Below, one piece after another: positions 19,179 to 28,702 of a DNA stretch of 64,000 nucleotides (within the stretch, counting starts at the first letter, position 1; the number at the start of each line of letters is the position of its first letter). The notes under the pieces are model-generated. The model saw only the letters and a list, made by a program, of their open reading frames with translations, searched no databases and had not been told where the DNA came from. The position numbers were made by a program, and so were the translations under genes. Source of the stretch: Flavobacteriaceae bacterium S0862 (GTDB taxonomy: Bacteria > Bacteroidota > Bacteroidia > Flavobacteriales > Flavobacteriaceae); contig JALKAW010000002.1 of assembly GCA_023015825.1 (NCBI GenBank), forward strand, positions 357,011 through 421,010, given 5' to 3'.

Positions 19179-19212
19179 AAAGACTTTCAAGAAATTTGAG
19201 GTCTTTTTTGAT
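19179..19212 (+). terminator. Terminator after tRNA-Ala
   Basis: AAAGAC (19179-19184) pairs with GTCTTT (19201-19206), with an inner TCAA/TTGA stem, and is followed by a T run. It ends the Usp-tRNA transcript. Confidence 0.7.
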
Positions 19213-19684
19213 ACTTTTTTTAACATTTCAAAAAATGTCATTGCATTATTCGCCATTAAACACACTTTTTGTTGATTAGGGTAGTTTCAAAAAATCTAGA
19301 AAATGAAATTTACGACACAGTTTTTTCACAATTTCTTCTAGTTTCCAAATAAAACATAACAAATACAGCTTAACATATCTATGAATGCTTAGTCGCATCC
19401 TTAAGCTTTGTTAATTAGCTCAGATGCTCCAGAGATGACCGAAAAGGGTAGTTGTTAATTCAAACGTAATTTTTTATGTTAAACAAAATAGGGGTACTCC
19501 AAAACACATATTTTCTTAGCTTCTGGTAAGAATTGAAATTTAAGGTACTTAATAATATGGCATTAACATCCTTCTCTGGAGCTAAATAGGTTACATATTA
19601 ACTATTAAAACTAAAAATCGTATTTTTATTTTATATGTTAATTACCATTAGTGTGTCACTTATTTCTCAACCGCTTAACTAAAT
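19213..19684. other. Non-coding leader upstream of the channel operon
   Basis: No convincing reading frame is visible in these 470 bases. A perfect 10-base inverted repeat, GCTCCAGAGA at 19426-19435 and TCTCTGGAGC at 19573-19582, encloses 137 bases. The region must contain the promoter of the long channel operon. I see no exact TAnnTTTG box close to the start codon. Confidence 0.5.
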
Positions 19685-21535
19685 ATGAAACGTAAACTGA
19701 CTATTATATTCTTTTTATTAATCTCAACAATGGCGTTAGGGCAGGAAGGTATTGAATTTAAAACCTTCTCGCATGCAGAGTTCTTTAAAATGATTGAACA
19801 GGAAACCGATACGCTGTTTGAGCTAAAGAATGCCATTATTGAGTTTAGACCAGAAACAGATTCAATTTATGGTAAAGTAAGAAAGCTTAGTAATACTGTT
19901 GTTGAACATACATATACCCGAACAGATACATTATATATAGATAAAGAAATACGTCTAGACAATGTGCATTTTGAACATAGTGGCTCACTCGGAATAGTGG
20001 GTGTATTTAACCATGTTGTATTTAACAAATCGGTTGCATTGTATGGTTGTAGTGGTATAGTTATAAATCATTGTAAATTTTTAAAAGGATTTAGAATAGA
20101 CCCTAGTAGAACGGTTCAAAATGCTTACAAGTTAGGAATTGATTGGTTTAATATGCAGGGTATAAATGCGTCAGACGTTAAAAATATCGATTTAGAAAGC
20201 AATGTATTCTTGGGTGGTTTACGAGCTTGGATGGATTTTGATAATTCTCAAAATGCGGAAGCATTATCACTAGGCATTTCTGATTCAAAAATATACTTAT
20301 CTAAAGAGAGAGGAATAAATGTTATAACCGGAGCAGATATATGGACCCTATCCCTAAATAACAACGAGTTTATCGATGAGGAATATCTACAAATAAGAGC
20401 TGTTCGTGTTAACAACTTTTTTGTGATTAACAATGTATTTAACAATAACCCTGAATTTAGAGCAATACAGCTACAAGGGTTTCAAAACCTCGGTATAACT
20501 AATAATACATTTAAAAAAACTGCATTATTTGATTTTGACAATTTTACAAGGCATAATAGAATACAAATGAACACCTTTACAAATTCTTTTATATCTAGTG
20601 ATGGTTTTCGCCCATTTATTAGTAGTATTAGAGGAAAAGATTCTATACGAGGCTTTGAATTTTATCAATCAAAATATATTGATGAATATAGGCAAAGCTT
20701 CGCATTTCAAAACTTAGGTGCATATAACAACGAGATTAAACTTCTGGGTCAACTTAAAGATCTTTATAATCTACAATATGATAATGTCAGTGCTAATAAA
20801 GCGTTTATTAGTATGAAAAACTTAGAAACACAACGTTTAAAATACTTGTATAAACAAGAACCAAATTTCGACACCTATTTTCAGTGGAAAGTGAATCAAT
20901 TTTTATACTTGTTCTCAGACTACGGTACCAAACCTTCAAAGGCTATTGTGTTTTCGGTTTATGTGATTTTGCTCTTTGCACTTATCTACCTCTTTTTTCC
21001 TAATTCCTGGGACAGACATGGCAGAAAACGAATTGTAGACCGCTATACCTTTTTCTTAAAATATATGGATAAAGAAGCGGGTATACACGAAGTCTATTTA
21101 GAAGATCAAAAAGAAGACCTATTAGAGTTTGCAGATTTTAAATCTATTATAGAAGCCAAAGAAAATAAAGTACCCAAAATATTTACAGTTACAGCCATGC
21201 CGCTCTATAAATGGGCTGTTTCGGGCACTAAACTTACTGCAAGTATATTAAATCGTGTGGATATTATGAAAGGTACCTGGAATGACTTACCACAATCCGA
21301 ACGTATTTGGAAATCTATATTGTTAGTGGGTGCTTTTTTAATTGCTGTGCTGTACGATATTTTTATAAAAATGCTCAACGCTGTAATGCTCTCCATAAAC
21401 ACCTTTACCACCCTAGGCTTTGGTGAAATTCCAATAAAAGGCCTACCGCGTTACTTAGCCATCATACAAGGATTTATCGGTTGGTTTATGCTCACGATAT
21501 TCTCTGTGTCATTAATCTCTCAATTATTGAATTAG
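19685..21535 (+). CDS. Channel paralog 1: secreted beta-helix-like domain fused to a potassium-channel-type pore
   Basis: 616 residues. A signal peptide (MKRKLTIIFFLLISTMALGQ) leads into a roughly 380-residue periplasmic domain. Its irregular short strands with Asn/Phe ladders (for example LNNNEFIDEEYL, INNVFNNNPEF) suggest a right-handed beta-helix. TM1 is at about 418-438, a cytoplasmic loop of about 100 residues follows, and TM2 is at about 541-563. The pore loop carries the filter-like TTLGFGE (575-581), comparable to TVGYGD of potassium channels, followed by TM3. This topology places the pore mouth in the periplasm, as in known two-helix potassium channels. It is the first gene of a run of four; the next ATG is one base after its stop. 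Confidence 0.85.
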   Translation: MKRKLTIIFFLLISTMALGQEGIEFKTFSHAEFFKMIEQETDTLFELKNAIIEFRPETDSIYGKVRKLSNTVVEHTYTRTDTLYIDKEIRLDNVHFEHSGSLGIVGVFNHVVFNKSVALYGCSGIVINHCKFLKGFRIDPSRTVQNAYKLGIDWFNMQGINASDVKNIDLESNVFLGGLRAWMDFDNSQNAEALSLGISDSKIYLSKERGINVITGADIWTLSLNNNEFIDEEYLQIRAVRVNNFFVINNVFNNNPEFRAIQLQGFQNLGITNNTFKKTALFDFDNFTRHNRIQMNTFTNSFISSDGFRPFISSIRGKDSIRGFEFYQSKYIDEYRQSFAFQNLGAYNNEIKLLGQLKDLYNLQYDNVSANKAFISMKNLETQRLKYLYKQEPNFDTYFQWKVNQFLYLFSDYGTKPSKAIVFSVYVILLFALIYLFFPNSWDRHGRKRIVDRYTFFLKYMDKEAGIHEVYLEDQKEDLLEFADFKSIIEAKENKVPKIFTVTAMPLYKWAVSGTKLTASILNRVDIMKGTWNDLPQSERIWKSILLVGAFLIAVLYDIFIKMLNAVMLSINTFTTLGFGEIPIKGLPRYLAIIQGFIGWFMLTIFSVSLISQLLN

Positions 21536-21536
21536 C

Positions 21537-23342
21537 ATGAAAAAAGCTTTAACAATTCTCTTTTTCCTATTTGTTTCAATAACCATAGCTGGACAAGAAA
21601 AGATTTATAAAGAATACTCGTATACCGAACTTTTTAAGATGATTGAAGAAGAACAAGACTCTGTTTTTAAACTTTCAAATGCCCTTATTAAGTACAACCC
21701 AAAAACAGATCAACGCTTTCGAAGTAAAGGAAACCCAAATCAAAAAAAAGATACCGCTTATGTGCATCGGAATGATATTGTAGTTAACAAACACATAGAG
21801 CTTTCTAATGTTCAGTTTTCACTTGATTTAAATAACAGTTCTAACTATTTTGAGGGTGTCTTAATGGATATCCATTTTACAAAAAGTGTTCACTTAGAAA
21901 ATGTCAAGTCACTTTCTATTGAGTACTGTCGTTTTGAAGACTTATTTCGGTATTCTTTATCCAATTGTGACTTGAATATCCCACAAAAATTTGGAAATTA
22001 CATATACCTACAATATTCTAACTTTAAGAACGTCCAATTTTTTAGTAATTGCCAAGAAAGTTCAAATACCGTTTCGACTTGGCTACTTGGAAATTCATTT
22101 ACGCCAACCAAGAAAAAGGGAAGTTTTTTCTTAAATGCAAGAAGCAATTCTAACTTTGTTTTTGAAGAAAATGTAATCGCAAACTCTGACATCATTTATC
22201 TAACGATTTCAGATATTAAAGGTATAATGAGCCTAAGAGATAATGTATTTGAAAGTGATTTTATTCATATTTCTAAGACCAATCTAGACGGTAAATTGAG
22301 ATGGACAAACAATCGTTTTTCTTCACCCGTGTTTCTTGAGTTAGATCCTTTTTCTTCTGGGGATGAAATAGATTGGAATCAATTTAACAAGAAATATGTA
22401 GCGTACAACTCGTTTATGGGCTTCACATTGAGGTCTCTTAACCGCTACCCTGTCCAATTAAAAACAGAAACACGAAACAAATTAGTAAAACAATACATTG
22501 ATTCTGTTCGAGTGTACGATGATAACGCTTTTACAGATGAAATTTCTTTAAAAAGTCATTTTTACAGTCACTTCAGAAGCCGATATAACACACAGATTGC
22601 CAATAAAGTATATATAGATTTAAAAGATTTTGAAACCAAAAGATTAGAAATAGAATACAACAAGAATTCTGGATTTAGGCCCTACTTTAAATGGAAAGTC
22701 AATCAATTTTTAAAAGTGTTTTCAGATTACGGAACAGAACCTTCAAAAGCCATCGTAGGTTCTATGTATGTAATTTTATTGTTTGCATTTATTTATTTAT
22801 TGTTCCCTAATTCTTGGGATTCTCATGGTAAAAACCGAATTATGAATCGTTATCGATTTTTTACCAAATACATGAATAAGGAATCTGGAATTCACGAAGT
22901 CTATTTAGAAGATGCACAAACAGAATTGATAGAATATGAAGACTTTAAAAATTATATGGTATCTAATAGCAAAAACATGCCAACCTTTTTTACAGCAACC
23001 GCCTTACCACTATACAAATGGGCCATTTCTGGAACCAAGTTTTCTGCAAGTGTGTTGAAACGAGTAGATATTATGAAAGGTGCCTGGAGCGAGTTGCCAC
23101 AACAAAAACGCATTTGGAAATCAATCTTACTAATTGGAGCCTTTACAATTGCAATTTGCTATGATGTTTTGATTAAAATGCTCAATGCCCTAATGCTTTC
23201 TATAAACACCTTTACAACCCTAGGTTTTGGAGAAATACCAATTAAAGGATTGCCACGTTATTTAGCCATTATACAAGGTTTTATTGGGTGGTTTATGTTG
23301 ACTATCTTTAGTGTATCATTAATCTCACAATTGTTAAATTAA
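21537..23342 (+). CDS. Channel paralog 2: secreted sensor-like domain with potassium-channel-type pore
   Basis: 601 residues with signal peptide MKKALTILFFLFVSITIAGQ. The periplasmic domain (about 21-400) aligns only loosely with paralog 1. Shared landmarks are the opening Y-(T/K)-E-L-F-K-M-I-E-E, the phrase LSNALIKYNPKTD, and the pre-membrane segment WKVNQFLKVFSDYGTEPSKA. The filter-like TTLGFGE is at residues 560-566. From TM2 onward it is nearly identical in protein sequence to its neighbours, while many codons differ synonymously. Its start lies one base after the paralog 1 stop, which points to translational coupling. Confidence 0.85.
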   Translation: MKKALTILFFLFVSITIAGQEKIYKEYSYTELFKMIEEEQDSVFKLSNALIKYNPKTDQRFRSKGNPNQKKDTAYVHRNDIVVNKHIELSNVQFSLDLNNSSNYFEGVLMDIHFTKSVHLENVKSLSIEYCRFEDLFRYSLSNCDLNIPQKFGNYIYLQYSNFKNVQFFSNCQESSNTVSTWLLGNSFTPTKKKGSFFLNARSNSNFVFEENVIANSDIIYLTISDIKGIMSLRDNVFESDFIHISKTNLDGKLRWTNNRFSSPVFLELDPFSSGDEIDWNQFNKKYVAYNSFMGFTLRSLNRYPVQLKTETRNKLVKQYIDSVRVYDDNAFTDEISLKSHFYSHFRSRYNTQIANKVYIDLKDFETKRLEIEYNKNSGFRPYFKWKVNQFLKVFSDYGTEPSKAIVGSMYVILLFAFIYLLFPNSWDSHGKNRIMNRYRFFTKYMNKESGIHEVYLEDAQTELIEYEDFKNYMVSNSKNMPTFFTATALPLYKWAISGTKFSASVLKRVDIMKGAWSELPQQKRIWKSILLIGAFTIAICYDVLIKMLNALMLSINTFTTLGFGEIPIKGLPRYLAIIQGFIGWFMLTIFSVSLISQLLN

Positions 23343-23343
23343 G

Positions 23344-25260
23344 ATGGAAAAACAACTACAAATAGAATCTGTCATTGCGAGCGCAGCGCGGCAATCTCTT
23401 AAATTAAATAGTAATATTATGAGATTACTTCAGTCATACTTCCTTCGTAATGACGTTTTAAAAAGAATTGTTTTTTGTTTTGCGCTGTTGTTTTCTGTCA
23501 AAGCATTTGCGCAAGAAACCAAGTTGAAGAAGTACTCTTTTACAGAATTATTTCGGTTAATTGAAGTAGAAACCGACACCATCTTTAAACTCAAAGATGC
23601 TAAAATTGTGTACGATTCTATAACAGACAAAAGACATGAGCGATACTTTTTTAGAGAAGAATTTATACCAAGAGAACTCATTACTGTTGACAAACAGCTA
23701 CATTTTGAAAACGTTTTTTTTGATAAAAAAGCTGGATTATATAATATTCATTTTAAAGAAAATGTAACATTTAAAGACGCAGGACTTATCAATTTTGAAT
23801 GGAATACGGTTGACGGTGAATTTAGGCAAGGTATGGATTCAAAATCCTTTGATAATCACATAAAGAATGGGGGTTTAAATTTCGTATGGATTCGAAACAG
23901 CATTTTTAATAATCGGGTGGATTTATATTTTTACCCAAACATAAAGAAAAGTCTCGTCGTTTTTTTTACAAAAAACACCTTAAATATTGAGAACACACAA
24001 GAAAATTTTCGAAGAAATTATATGGCTTCAAGTTTAAGTTTTGACAATATTACACAACTCACTTTTTCAAATAACACCATTCATTTAGGAGAAAGACCTG
24101 TTCAATTAAGTGTTGAAAATATGGATTGGAACCTTTTTGTAAACAATACGGTAACAGGGAATAGTGCCTTAAATTTGAATATAAAAAATCCTGATTTACT
24201 GGTTGTCTCTAAAAATAATTTTGGTAAGTATCTGATCTTTGACATCGAAGAAATTAAAGACAACTACAACATCGATTGGATAGATTTTAAAAGCAAAACG
24301 ATAAGTGATCTTTCAATTCTTAAAAATATGCTTGCATCAGATGAAGATGAATTTGAAAATACTCAAGAAAATTTTCTCGAAAGAATGAAAAATTCTTATA
24401 ACCTTGAGGAGCATATGACTAAAAGACGTGTAGAAAACCTATCCTATTACAATAGTGAAATTGCTTTAAAAGGAAAATTTTTAAATCATTATAGAGCACT
24501 TCACAATACCGTTTGGGCAAATGAGGTATATATAGAAATAAAAGATTTAGAAACGCAAAGATTGGCCTTTTTGTATCATCAAAATCCTAGTTTTAAAGGG
24601 TATTTTACTTGGAAAATTAATCAGTTTTTAAAAGTATTTTCTGCGTACGGAACAGAACCTGCTAGAGCGGTTATTTTTTCTATGTGGGTAATTTTATTGT
24701 TTGCATTTGTATATCTATTATTCCCAAATTCTTGGGATGCCCATGGTAGAAAACGCATTATGAACCGCTATGCCTTCTTCTTCAAATACATGAATAAAAA
24801 ATCGGGAATTCATGAAGTGTATTTAGACCATCAAAAAGAAGATTTATTAGAGTTCGATGAGTTTAAAACTTTGGTAGCACAACAAGGAAAAACAGTACCC
24901 AAATTTTTTACTGCAACAGCATTACCTTTATATAAATGGGCAATTTCTGGCACCAAGTTTTCTGCAAGCGTGTTAAAACGTGTAGATATCATGAAAGGCA
25001 CCTGGAGCGAGTTGCCAGCACACAAACGCTTTTGGAAATCCGTATTGCTAATCGGTGCTTTTACATTAGCTGTTTGTTATGACATTCTCATAAAAATGCT
25101 AAACGCATTAATGTTATCCATCAACACCTTTACAACACTAGGTTTTGGTGAAATACCAATTAAAGGCTTGCCAAGATACTTAGCCATTATACAAGGTTTT
25201 ATTGGTTGGTTTATGTTGACTATTTTCTCTGTTTCTTTAATCTCTCAATTATTAAATTAA
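23344..25260 (+). CDS. Channel paralog 3: REP element in N-terminal coding region
   Basis: 638 residues from the ATG one base after the preceding stop. Residues 10-37 are encoded by an 84-base REP-like palindrome (23371-23454). This gives an unusual leader before the real signal-peptide core IVFCFALLFSVKAFA. An in-frame ATG inside the element (23419, MRLLQSYFLRNDVLKR) gives a normal-length signal peptide and may be the functional start. The periplasmic domain runs to about 435, TM1 is near 440-460, and the filter-like TTLGFGE is at 597-603. The C-terminus is identical to paralogs 2 and 4. Confidence 0.82.
   Translation: MEKQLQIESVIASAARQSLKLNSNIMRLLQSYFLRNDVLKRIVFCFALLFSVKAFAQETKLKKYSFTELFRLIEVETDTIFKLKDAKIVYDSITDKRHERYFFREEFIPRELITVDKQLHFENVFFDKKAGLYNIHFKENVTFKDAGLINFEWNTVDGEFRQGMDSKSFDNHIKNGGLNFVWIRNSIFNNRVDLYFYPNIKKSLVVFFTKNTLNIENTQENFRRNYMASSLSFDNITQLTFSNNTIHLGERPVQLSVENMDWNLFVNNTVTGNSALNLNIKNPDLLVVSKNNFGKYLIFDIEEIKDNYNIDWIDFKSKTISDLSILKNMLASDEDEFENTQENFLERMKNSYNLEEHMTKRRVENLSYYNSEIALKGKFLNHYRALHNTVWANEVYIEIKDLETQRLAFLYHQNPSFKGYFTWKINQFLKVFSAYGTEPARAVIFSMWVILLFAFVYLLFPNSWDAHGRKRIMNRYAFFFKYMNKKSGIHEVYLDHQKEDLLEFDEFKTLVAQQGKTVPKFFTATALPLYKWAISGTKFSASVLKRVDIMKGTWSELPAHKRFWKSVLLIGAFTLAVCYDILIKMLNALMLSINTFTTLGFGEIPIKGLPRYLAIIQGFIGWFMLTIFSVSLISQLLN
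23371..23454. repeat. REP-like palindromic element (copy 1) inside a coding region
   Basis: Terminal inverted repeats GTCATTGCGA and TTCGTAATGAC, with internal GGCAATCTC and GAGATTAC, are the hallmark of the dispersed GTCATTGCGAGC-type repeats of Bacteroidota. The copy is 84 bases long and in frame with the host gene. Confidence 0.75.
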
Positions 25261-25261
25261 G

Positions 25262-27229
25262 ATGAAAAAACAACTACAAATAGAATCTGTCATTGCGAGC
25301 GCAGCGCGGCAATCTCTTAAATTAAATAGTAATATTATGAGATTACTTCAGTCATACTTCCTTTGCAATGACGTTTTAAAAAGAATTGTTTTTTGTTTTG
25401 CGCTGTTGTTTTCTATCAACAGTTTTTCGCAAAACATTAAATACAAAGAATACTCGTATAAAGAACTATTTCAACTCATTGAAAAGGAAAAAGATTCTGT
25501 GTTTGAACTCTCAGATGCCCTAATTGTTCTCGATCCAAAAAAAGACATGCGCTTTACCAATATTTGGATGAACAACAACCTAGAATCAAAAAGTATAGAT
25601 TCAATAATAATTGATAAAGAGATCAAGTTAAATAATGTAATTTTTGATTTAAATTTTTCATTAAGAGATTCTTTAAATAAGCAAATAATGGCAGCTATGA
25701 ATCATCTTGTTTTTAAAAAAGAAGTGGTATTAAACAATAGCTTTGGTGCAAGTTTCTTTAATAGCACTTTTAAAGAAAGATTCAGTGTACAAAATGATGA
25801 AGACATTTCTATAACTGTTAAAAAAGTACAACACAAATTAAGTACTAATATATTATGGACAAGGTTAAATTCGTGTGTTTTCGAAAACAGAATATTTTAT
25901 TCTAATTACCCGTTAATTGATGATACAGTAATTTATCATTTCAGTTTGACTAATTCTGAAATAAATACCAAAACCTCAATCGAAAATAGTGGATTATTGG
26001 TTGTTCAAATGAGGAATCAAGATGATCTAGAATTATCAAAAAATAAAATTTTAAATAAAGGTTGGATTTTTCTTATTCCTGATGCTAAAGATAATGTTAG
26101 CATAGAAGATAATGATTTTGGAGAAGCTAAAATATTTATGATAAATTCAGAGAAGGATATTCCAAATTTTAATTTTATAAATAATAAAATCAACCATCCT
26201 ATTATATTGGATTTACCTACAATTAACCCTAATGCCAATATTGGTTGGCAACAGTTAAAAGGAAAACTGATACATCAAAAATCTTTTGATAAGTATTTTC
26301 GAAATATGTCTGAGTATGGGTTAGATTCCATTCCAGAATTAAATAAAGGACATTTTAGAAGTAAAGAAAAAGTAGATTATTATGTAAAAAAGCTTCGCAT
26401 AGAAAAACAAGATGCATATAATCAAGAAGTAAAAATAAGAGGAAAATTATACAGGCTCTATAAAGATCAATACCAAACCCAAGACGCGAATTCAGCATAT
26501 ATGGAGTTAAAAGATCTAGAAACTCAACATCTTAAATTTCAGTTTGACCAAAAACCCAGTTTTAATAAATATTTTAAATGGAAAGTAAATCAGTTTTTAA
26601 AAGTATTTTCTAACTATGGTACAGAACCTGCAAAAGCTGTAACTTTTTCTTTTTATGTGGTTCTTTTCTTTGCATTCATTTATCTCTTTTTCCCTAACTC
26701 ATGGGACAAACATGGTAAAAACCGTATTGTAGATCGCTACAACTTTTTCTTTAAATACATGAAACGCAAATCAGGAATTCATGAAGTCTATCTAGAAGAC
26801 CAACAAGATGAAATCATGAGCTATGACCAATTTAAAAACAACATTTTAAGCTCAAAACAAAAAGTGCCTAAATTTTTTACAGCGACTGCGCTCCCTCTCT
26901 ACAAATGGGCAATTTCAAGCATAAAAATCTCAGCTGCTTTTCTAAGTAAGATTGATATCATGAAAGGCACCTGGAGCGAGTTGCCAGCTCATAAGCGTTT
27001 TTGGAAATCGGTTTTGCTAATTGGTGCATTTACAGTGGCTGTTTGTTATGATGTTTTGATAAAAATGCTAAACGCATTAATGCTATCCATTAACACGTTT
27101 ACCACCTTAGGTTTTGGAGAAATACCAATTAAAGGATTGCCTCGTTATTTGGCAATTATACAAGGTTTTATTGGTTGGTTTATGTTAACTATCTTTAGTG
27201 TATCGCTTATCTCACAATTACTTAACTAA
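25262..27229 (+). CDS. Channel paralog 4: REP element in N-terminal coding region
   Basis: 655 residues. The first 155 bases are almost identical to those of paralog 3, including the palindromic element (25289-25372) and the alternative ATG (25337). After residue about 55 the periplasmic domain is quite different, with Asn-rich strands such as LELSKNKILNKG and NNKINHPIILDL. TM1 is near 458-478, the filter-like TTLGFGE is at 614-620, and the C-terminus ends SLISQLLN as in all four. Its stop is two bases before the first DUF6090-like gene, so channels and single-pass proteins probably share a transcript. Confidence 0.82.
   Translation: MKKQLQIESVIASAARQSLKLNSNIMRLLQSYFLCNDVLKRIVFCFALLFSINSFSQNIKYKEYSYKELFQLIEKEKDSVFELSDALIVLDPKKDMRFTNIWMNNNLESKSIDSIIIDKEIKLNNVIFDLNFSLRDSLNKQIMAAMNHLVFKKEVVLNNSFGASFFNSTFKERFSVQNDEDISITVKKVQHKLSTNILWTRLNSCVFENRIFYSNYPLIDDTVIYHFSLTNSEINTKTSIENSGLLVVQMRNQDDLELSKNKILNKGWIFLIPDAKDNVSIEDNDFGEAKIFMINSEKDIPNFNFINNKINHPIILDLPTINPNANIGWQQLKGKLIHQKSFDKYFRNMSEYGLDSIPELNKGHFRSKEKVDYYVKKLRIEKQDAYNQEVKIRGKLYRLYKDQYQTQDANSAYMELKDLETQHLKFQFDQKPSFNKYFKWKVNQFLKVFSNYGTEPAKAVTFSFYVVLFFAFIYLFFPNSWDKHGKNRIVDRYNFFFKYMKRKSGIHEVYLEDQQDEIMSYDQFKNNILSSKQKVPKFFTATALPLYKWAISSIKISAAFLSKIDIMKGTWSELPAHKRFWKSVLLIGAFTVAVCYDVLIKMLNALMLSINTFTTLGFGEIPIKGLPRYLAIIQGFIGWFMLTIFSVSLISQLLN
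25289..25372. repeat. REP-like palindromic element (copy 2) inside a coding region
   Basis: Same 84-base element as at 23371-23454 and nearly identical to it. Only the right end differs, CTTTGCAATGAC against CTTCGTAATGAC. Because flanking coding sequence is also shared, the element was copied together with the 5' end of the gene. Confidence 0.75.
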
Positions 27230-27231
27230 AC

Positions 27232-27936
27232 ATGATAAAATTCTTTAGAAAAATTCGCTATAACCTTATGGAACAAAATAAAACAGGCAAATATTTTAAA
27301 TATGCTATTGGTGAGATTGCATTGGTGATGGTTGGTATATTATTGGCCTTGCAGGTTAATAATTGGAATGAGGGGAGGAAAGCAAAAGAACATCAGCTAA
27401 TTTTTATTTTAAGCGTTAAAGAAGATCTAACAACTGATCGTCAAAATCTTCTCAACATTATAAATATTCAAAACGAAAGATATAATAACACACAAACTCT
27501 CTTAAAGGGACTTCCAATTATAAATGATGTTAATAAGGCATCATTGGACTCATTAATGTTTGGATTATTTTACGATAATCCTACTTTTTTTCCAACTATA
27601 GGATCATATCAATCAGCCTTATCTAGTGGGAAACTGAATCAATTTGAAAATAATGAGATTATCAATAAAATAATACGTATGTATGATAATCATTTTTCAA
27701 GATTAGTGTATAATGGTGAAGCATTGGATGATCGGTATTTTAAGTTTCTAGAAAAATATAAGTTTGAAAATAGAATAAAGCAACTTCGTATGATGACATC
27801 AGAACAAAATATAGAATTTCAAGACTATGTTAATTGGTATGCTGGGATAAATGAATTTTATTTAAAAAGATGTTACGAAACTCTAGAAAAGATTAATGAA
27901 ATTATTGAGGATAAAGATACTTTGTCCAATGATTAA
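27232..27936 (+). CDS. DUF6090-like single-pass membrane protein 1
   Basis: 234 residues. A basic amphipathic N-terminus (MIKFFRKIRYNLMEQNKTG) precedes one transmembrane helix (about 25-44, IALVMVGILLALQVNNW). By the positive-inside rule the remaining 190 residues are periplasmic. The conserved motif is LSSGKLNQFENNEIINKI near residues 130-147. The family name is from memory; its function is unknown. It begins two bases after channel paralog 4 and its last codons (AATGATTAA) contain the next gene's start, so it links the channel operon to the DUF6090-like run. Confidence 0.85.
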   Translation: MIKFFRKIRYNLMEQNKTGKYFKYAIGEIALVMVGILLALQVNNWNEGRKAKEHQLIFILSVKEDLTTDRQNLLNIINIQNERYNNTQTLLKGLPIINDVNKASLDSLMFGLFYDNPTFFPTIGSYQSALSSGKLNQFENNEIINKIIRMYDNHFSRLVYNGEALDDRYFKFLEKYKFENRIKQLRMMTSEQNIEFQDYVNWYAGINEFYLKRCYETLEKINEIIEDKDTLSND

Positions 27937-28702
27937 ATTCTTTCGAAAAATTAGACAAAATTTGCTTATGGAAAACAAAACAGGTAAATACCTAAAATAT
28001 GCTATTGGAGAAGTTACGCTTGTTATGATAGGTATTTTATTAGCACTACAGGTCAATAATTGGAATGAAAAGAGGAAAGAAAGCATTCAAGAAAAAATAT
28101 TCCTTAAGCGTTTTGAAGTTGAGTTAAACACCAATCTAGAAAACATTTTAATCGCTATTTCTTTAAATAAAAGCCGTATTCATCGTGCTGAATTTTTGTT
28201 GAGGACGATAGATAGGCCAGAGCTGGTTGTAGATTCTTCCAGTTACTTTATGAAAAGTATCGAACATGCTAGTTATACTAATATACCACTTATTTCCGAC
28301 AATGCATTTGAAGAACTTAAATCTAGCGGAAATCTTTCTCTAATTAGTAATGAAGCCCTCAGGGCAGCACTTCAAAAATACTACTCTTGGACATCATCCG
28401 AAGGGCAATATAATTTTCTCCAACAAGACATTCAGCTTAATTATTCTCATCTTAAACAGGGAATTTTTACAACAAGTCAAGTTATAGACATGGGCGATTA
28501 TTATATTACAAAAAACTATAGTCCGATTGAAGCAAAAGAAACATTTGAACGCATGTTGAACAAACCCAAATTTTTAGAGTTTATACCCTATGTAATTCAA
28601 AACAAGCTGATGGCTGAAAATAGTTATGACGACATCTATAATCAGGCCAAAGCCTTAAAAATTTTGCTTAAAACAGAATTAGATAAACAAAATGATGATT
28701 AA
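27929..28702 (+). CDS. DUF6090-like single-pass membrane protein 2
   Basis: 257 residues from the ATG at 27929, which overlaps the previous stop by 8 bases. The longer frame from 27896 would add a non-homologous leader, so I reject it. The N-terminus has the RQNLLMENKTG variant, shared with member 6. The helix is followed by a helical periplasmic domain with the core motif SSGNLSLISNEALRAAL at about 131-147 and then QKYYSW. It ends with the codons AAT GAT GAT TAA, which again contain the next start. Confidence 0.85.
   Translation: MIKFFRKIRQNLLMENKTGKYLKYAIGEVTLVMIGILLALQVNNWNEKRKESIQEKIFLKRFEVELNTNLENILIAISLNKSRIHRAEFLLRTIDRPELVVDSSSYFMKSIEHASYTNIPLISDNAFEELKSSGNLSLISNEALRAALQKYYSWTSSEGQYNFLQQDIQLNYSHLKQGIFTTSQVIDMGDYYITKNYSPIEAKETFERMLNKPKFLEFIPYVIQNKLMAENSYDDIYNQAKALKILLKTELDKQNDD

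Noticed and set aside
27896..27928. Earlier start for DUF6090-like member 2
   Set aside because: The added residues lack homology to other members, and the ATG at 27929 matches the invariant MIKFFRKIR start.
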